DNA of 8,434 nt from contig QHXU01000195.1 in NCBI GenBank assembly GCA_003223065.1, positions 6,884 through 15,317 of the forward strand. The letters are read 5' to 3'. Every line of letters begins with the position of its first letter. The first letter of the stretch is position 1. Below the pieces are notes generated by a model, which was not told the origin of the DNA, did no database searches, and worked only from the letters and a program-made list of their open reading frames with translations. This DNA is from Acidobacteriota bacterium (GTDB lineage Bacteria > Acidobacteriota > Terriglobia > Bryobacterales > Bryobacteraceae). Both the position numbers and the translations under genes were made by a program. This document shows, piece by piece, positions 7,091-8,434 of this stretch.

Positions 7091-7954
7091 CTAGTTTGGC
7101 CAGCGGCTCCGCATTCTTTGTCCCAAGCGTCCGACGGCGAGCAAAATTCCATAGAGCAGAGCTTCCGGCCGGGGCGGACACCCGGGGATGAACACATCCA
7201 CCGGAATGGTCTGGTCGACTCCGCCTCGGGTCGCGTAGTTTGTGCCGAAGATGCCACCGCTGATTCCGCAGGCGCCGGCGGCGACGACTACCTTTGGTTC
7301 CGGGGCCGCATCGTAGGTCTTGCGCAACGCCAGTTCCATGTTGCGGGTGACCGGCCCAGTCACAAGCAGCATATCCGCATGGCGCGGCGATGCGACAAAG
7401 TGGATGCCGAAGCGCTCAATGTCGTGGACCGGATTGTTAAGGGCGATGATCTCCAGTTCGCAGCCGTTGCAGGAGCCGGCATCCACCTCGCGGATTGCCA
7501 GCGAGCGTCCGAGGATCCGGTGGACATCCTCAGCAAGCTTCCGGCCCAGCTCGCCGGCCGCCCCCGCGCCGTCTCCAGTGTGAACCGCCGTTAGCTGCCG
7601 CTGAGTGCCATCGGAATGCAAGGCATATTCTGCGGTGATGATCAGATCGCGACGGTCCAACGCCGCCAGTTCAAACTCCCGAGTCACCTGTACGGCTCCG
7701 TCGATTGAGACTTCGGCGCATTGACCGCAGAAGACGCATCGCCCGTAATCGATCGTGACTTGCCGCGAGTCGTAGCTGTCGCTCAATGCGATCGCTCCAG
7801 TCGGACACACTTCGGCGGCGGGACGGGCGTCACGCCACTTCTCCAGATCGAATGCGGGCCGGCCGCGAAAATGCTCCGACAGCGGCGGCGCTACTTCCGG
7901 GTATGGCGCGGTCACGATTCCGGTCTGGAGTGTCTTCTGAAGGATCTTGAACAT
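7091..7954 (-). CDS. HycF-HycG-like fusion: ferredoxin domain joined to group 4 hydrogenase/complex I-type small subunit
   Basis: Iron-sulfur subunit of 287 residues for a membrane-bound hydrogenase-related complex. The N-terminal ~125 residues follow E. coli HycF/HyfH closely (MFKILQKTLQTG start, FRGRP at 29-33, CVFCGQC at 73-79, FELA at 94-97). The C-terminal part from about 135 is the HycG/HyfI/NuoB-type small subunit: SCNGCELE (161-168), FVASPRHADMLLVTGPVT (186-203), GACGISGG (227-234), PGCPPRPEA (257-265). Cys162, 165, 229 and 259 can hold its [4Fe-4S] cluster. In the ferredoxin domain Cys50, 73, 76 and 79 remain, enough for one cluster; ligands for the second are replaced by Trp40, Ala43, Ala46 and Ser83. 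ATG at 7954 begins 4 bases after the large-subunit stop, so translation is probably coupled. It would pass electrons between the large subunit and an unknown partner at the membrane. Confidence 0.93.
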   Translation of the reverse strand: MFKILQKTLQTGIVTAPYPEVAPPLSEHFRGRPAFDLEKWRDARPAAEVCPTGAIALSDSYDSRQVTIDYGRCVFCGQCAEVSIDGAVQVTREFELAALDRRDLIITAEYALHSDGTQRQLTAVHTGDGAGAAGELGRKLAEDVHRILGRSLAIREVDAGSCNGCELEIIALNNPVHDIERFGIHFVASPRHADMLLVTGPVTRNMELALRKTYDAAPEPKVVVAAGACGISGGIFGTNYATRGGVDQTIPVDVFIPGCPPRPEALLYGILLAVGRLGQRMRSRWPN

Positions 7955-7958
7955 TTAG

Positions 7959-8434
7959 TCAGCGGTCCGTTCCCGAGTAGGAAAGATTGAAGCTCTTATT
8001 GATCACCGGGAAGTCGGCGATAATATTGCCCTGCACCGCTTCCACCAGCGCGGGCCAGTTGTTGATAGAAGGATCCTTGATCTTGCAGCGCTCCAGACAA
8101 TTGCCCCGGCCCGTGCGCACCCAGTGGAGGATCTCGCCGCGCCATCCCTCCACGGCGCTCAATGCGCAGCGGCCCGGAGGCACGTGCTGAGCCGGAGCGC
8201 GGTGCGGCCCGTCAAACAAATGAGGAATCGCCGCGCCGATGATGGCGAAGGACTGCCGGACCTCATCGATGCGAACCTGCGTCCGGTGCCACACATCTCC
8301 CCCGTCGTAGACGGGCACCTGAAATTGGACGCAGTCGTACGCGGCATACGGATGATCCCGGCGCACATCCAGATCGACTCCGGATGCGCGGCCGCTCACG
8401 CCAACGATTCCCAGGGCCCTGGGAATCGTTGGCG
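7959..8434 (-). CDS. HycE/NuoD-like large subunit of a hydrogenase-related complex (5' end outside window)
   Basis: C-terminal part of the catalytic-type large subunit of a group 4 [NiFe]-hydrogenase or complex I relative; its start lies beyond the window. Recognisable family segments are GRASGVDLDVRRDHPYAAYD (8393-8334), the block VEGWRGEILHWVRTGRG and INNWPALVEAVQGNIIADFPVI, which parallels RGEVVHWLMTG and YNNWPTLR in HycE. The protein ends NLSYSGTDR, where nickel enzymes have DPCxxCTDR or DPCxxCxxH: codons at 7980-7982 (Ser) and 7971-7973 (Gly) replace the two Ni-binding cysteines, and Asn-Leu replaces Asp-Pro. There is no tail for a maturation protease to remove. So a nickel site is unlikely, and the protein resembles Ehr-type or NuoD-like subunits. 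The N-terminal cysteine pair cannot be inspected. The frame stays open to the window end, but bases beyond about 8416 may be artefactual. Confidence 0.88.
   Translation of the reverse strand, partial: PTIPRALGIVGVSGRASGVDLDVRRDHPYAAYDCVQFQVPVYDGGDVWHRTQVRIDEVRQSFAIIGAAIPHLFDGPHRAPAQHVPPGRCALSAVEGWRGEILHWVRTGRGNCLERCKIKDPSINNWPALVEAVQGNIIADFPVINKSFNLSYSGTDR
8399..8434. repeat. 36-base perfect palindrome at the window end, probable assembly fold-back
   Basis: Bases 8399-8416 are the exact reverse complement of 8417-8434, with no loop and no mismatch. The core half-site is CCAACGATTCCCAGGG. The left half reads as expected protein (LGIVG, leading into VSGRASG), while the right half encodes an unexpected TIPR. 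The repeat reaches the last base, so its true length is unknown. A contig end folding back on itself is the simplest explanation. Confidence 0.9.

Overview
The window looks like chromosomal DNA of an acidobacterium. It is GC-rich throughout and densely coding. The clearest taxonomic hint is an 823-residue duplicated FtsX/MacB-type permease with no ATPase gene beside it, the architecture of the acidobacterial duplicated orphan permease (ADOP) family. A Solibacter/Bryobacter-type lineage would fit, but that is inference from gene content only.

Layout. Bases 1-123 lie downstream of the permease gene and hold no gene I can support. From 124 to 4421 four genes run leftward: an ADOP-type permease, a GNAT acetyltransferase, a 63-residue helical protein of unknown function, and an NmrA-like NAD(P)-binding protein. 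Their gaps are 51 to 92 bases, so they may be partly co-transcribed, although candidate promoters lie in front of the NmrA-like and 63-residue genes. A PhzF-family protein with a twin-arginine-like N-terminus (4530-5507) diverges from the NmrA-like gene and converges on a small two-helix membrane protein (5533-5904). That gene is divergent, across 52 bases carrying a perfect 8-base direct repeat, from a GTG-started methyltransferase with an extra C-terminal domain (5957-7042).

The right end (7091-8434) is the most interesting part. It is the 3' end of a leftward operon for a membrane-bound complex related to group 4 [NiFe] hydrogenases and complex I. The large subunit (HycE/NuoD type, cut by the window edge) ends in NLSYSGTDR where nickel enzymes have DPCxxCTDR/H, so both C-terminal nickel-ligand cysteines are absent. 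The next gene fuses a HycF-like ferredoxin domain to a HycG/NuoB-like small subunit. The ferredoxin half keeps the four cysteines of one [4Fe-4S] cluster and has lost all four of the other. The small subunit keeps all four cysteines for its own cluster. The picture is an electron-transfer complex that keeps a shortened iron-sulfur wire but has probably lost hydrogen chemistry, like the energy-converting hydrogenase-related (Ehr) complexes.

The last 36 bases are a perfect palindrome with no loop, inside the large-subunit gene and touching the window end. This is most likely a fold-back assembly artefact, so the sequence beyond about 8416 should not be trusted.

No rRNA, tRNA, CRISPR array, insertion sequence or clear riboswitch was seen, and no stretch over 300 bases lacks a gene.
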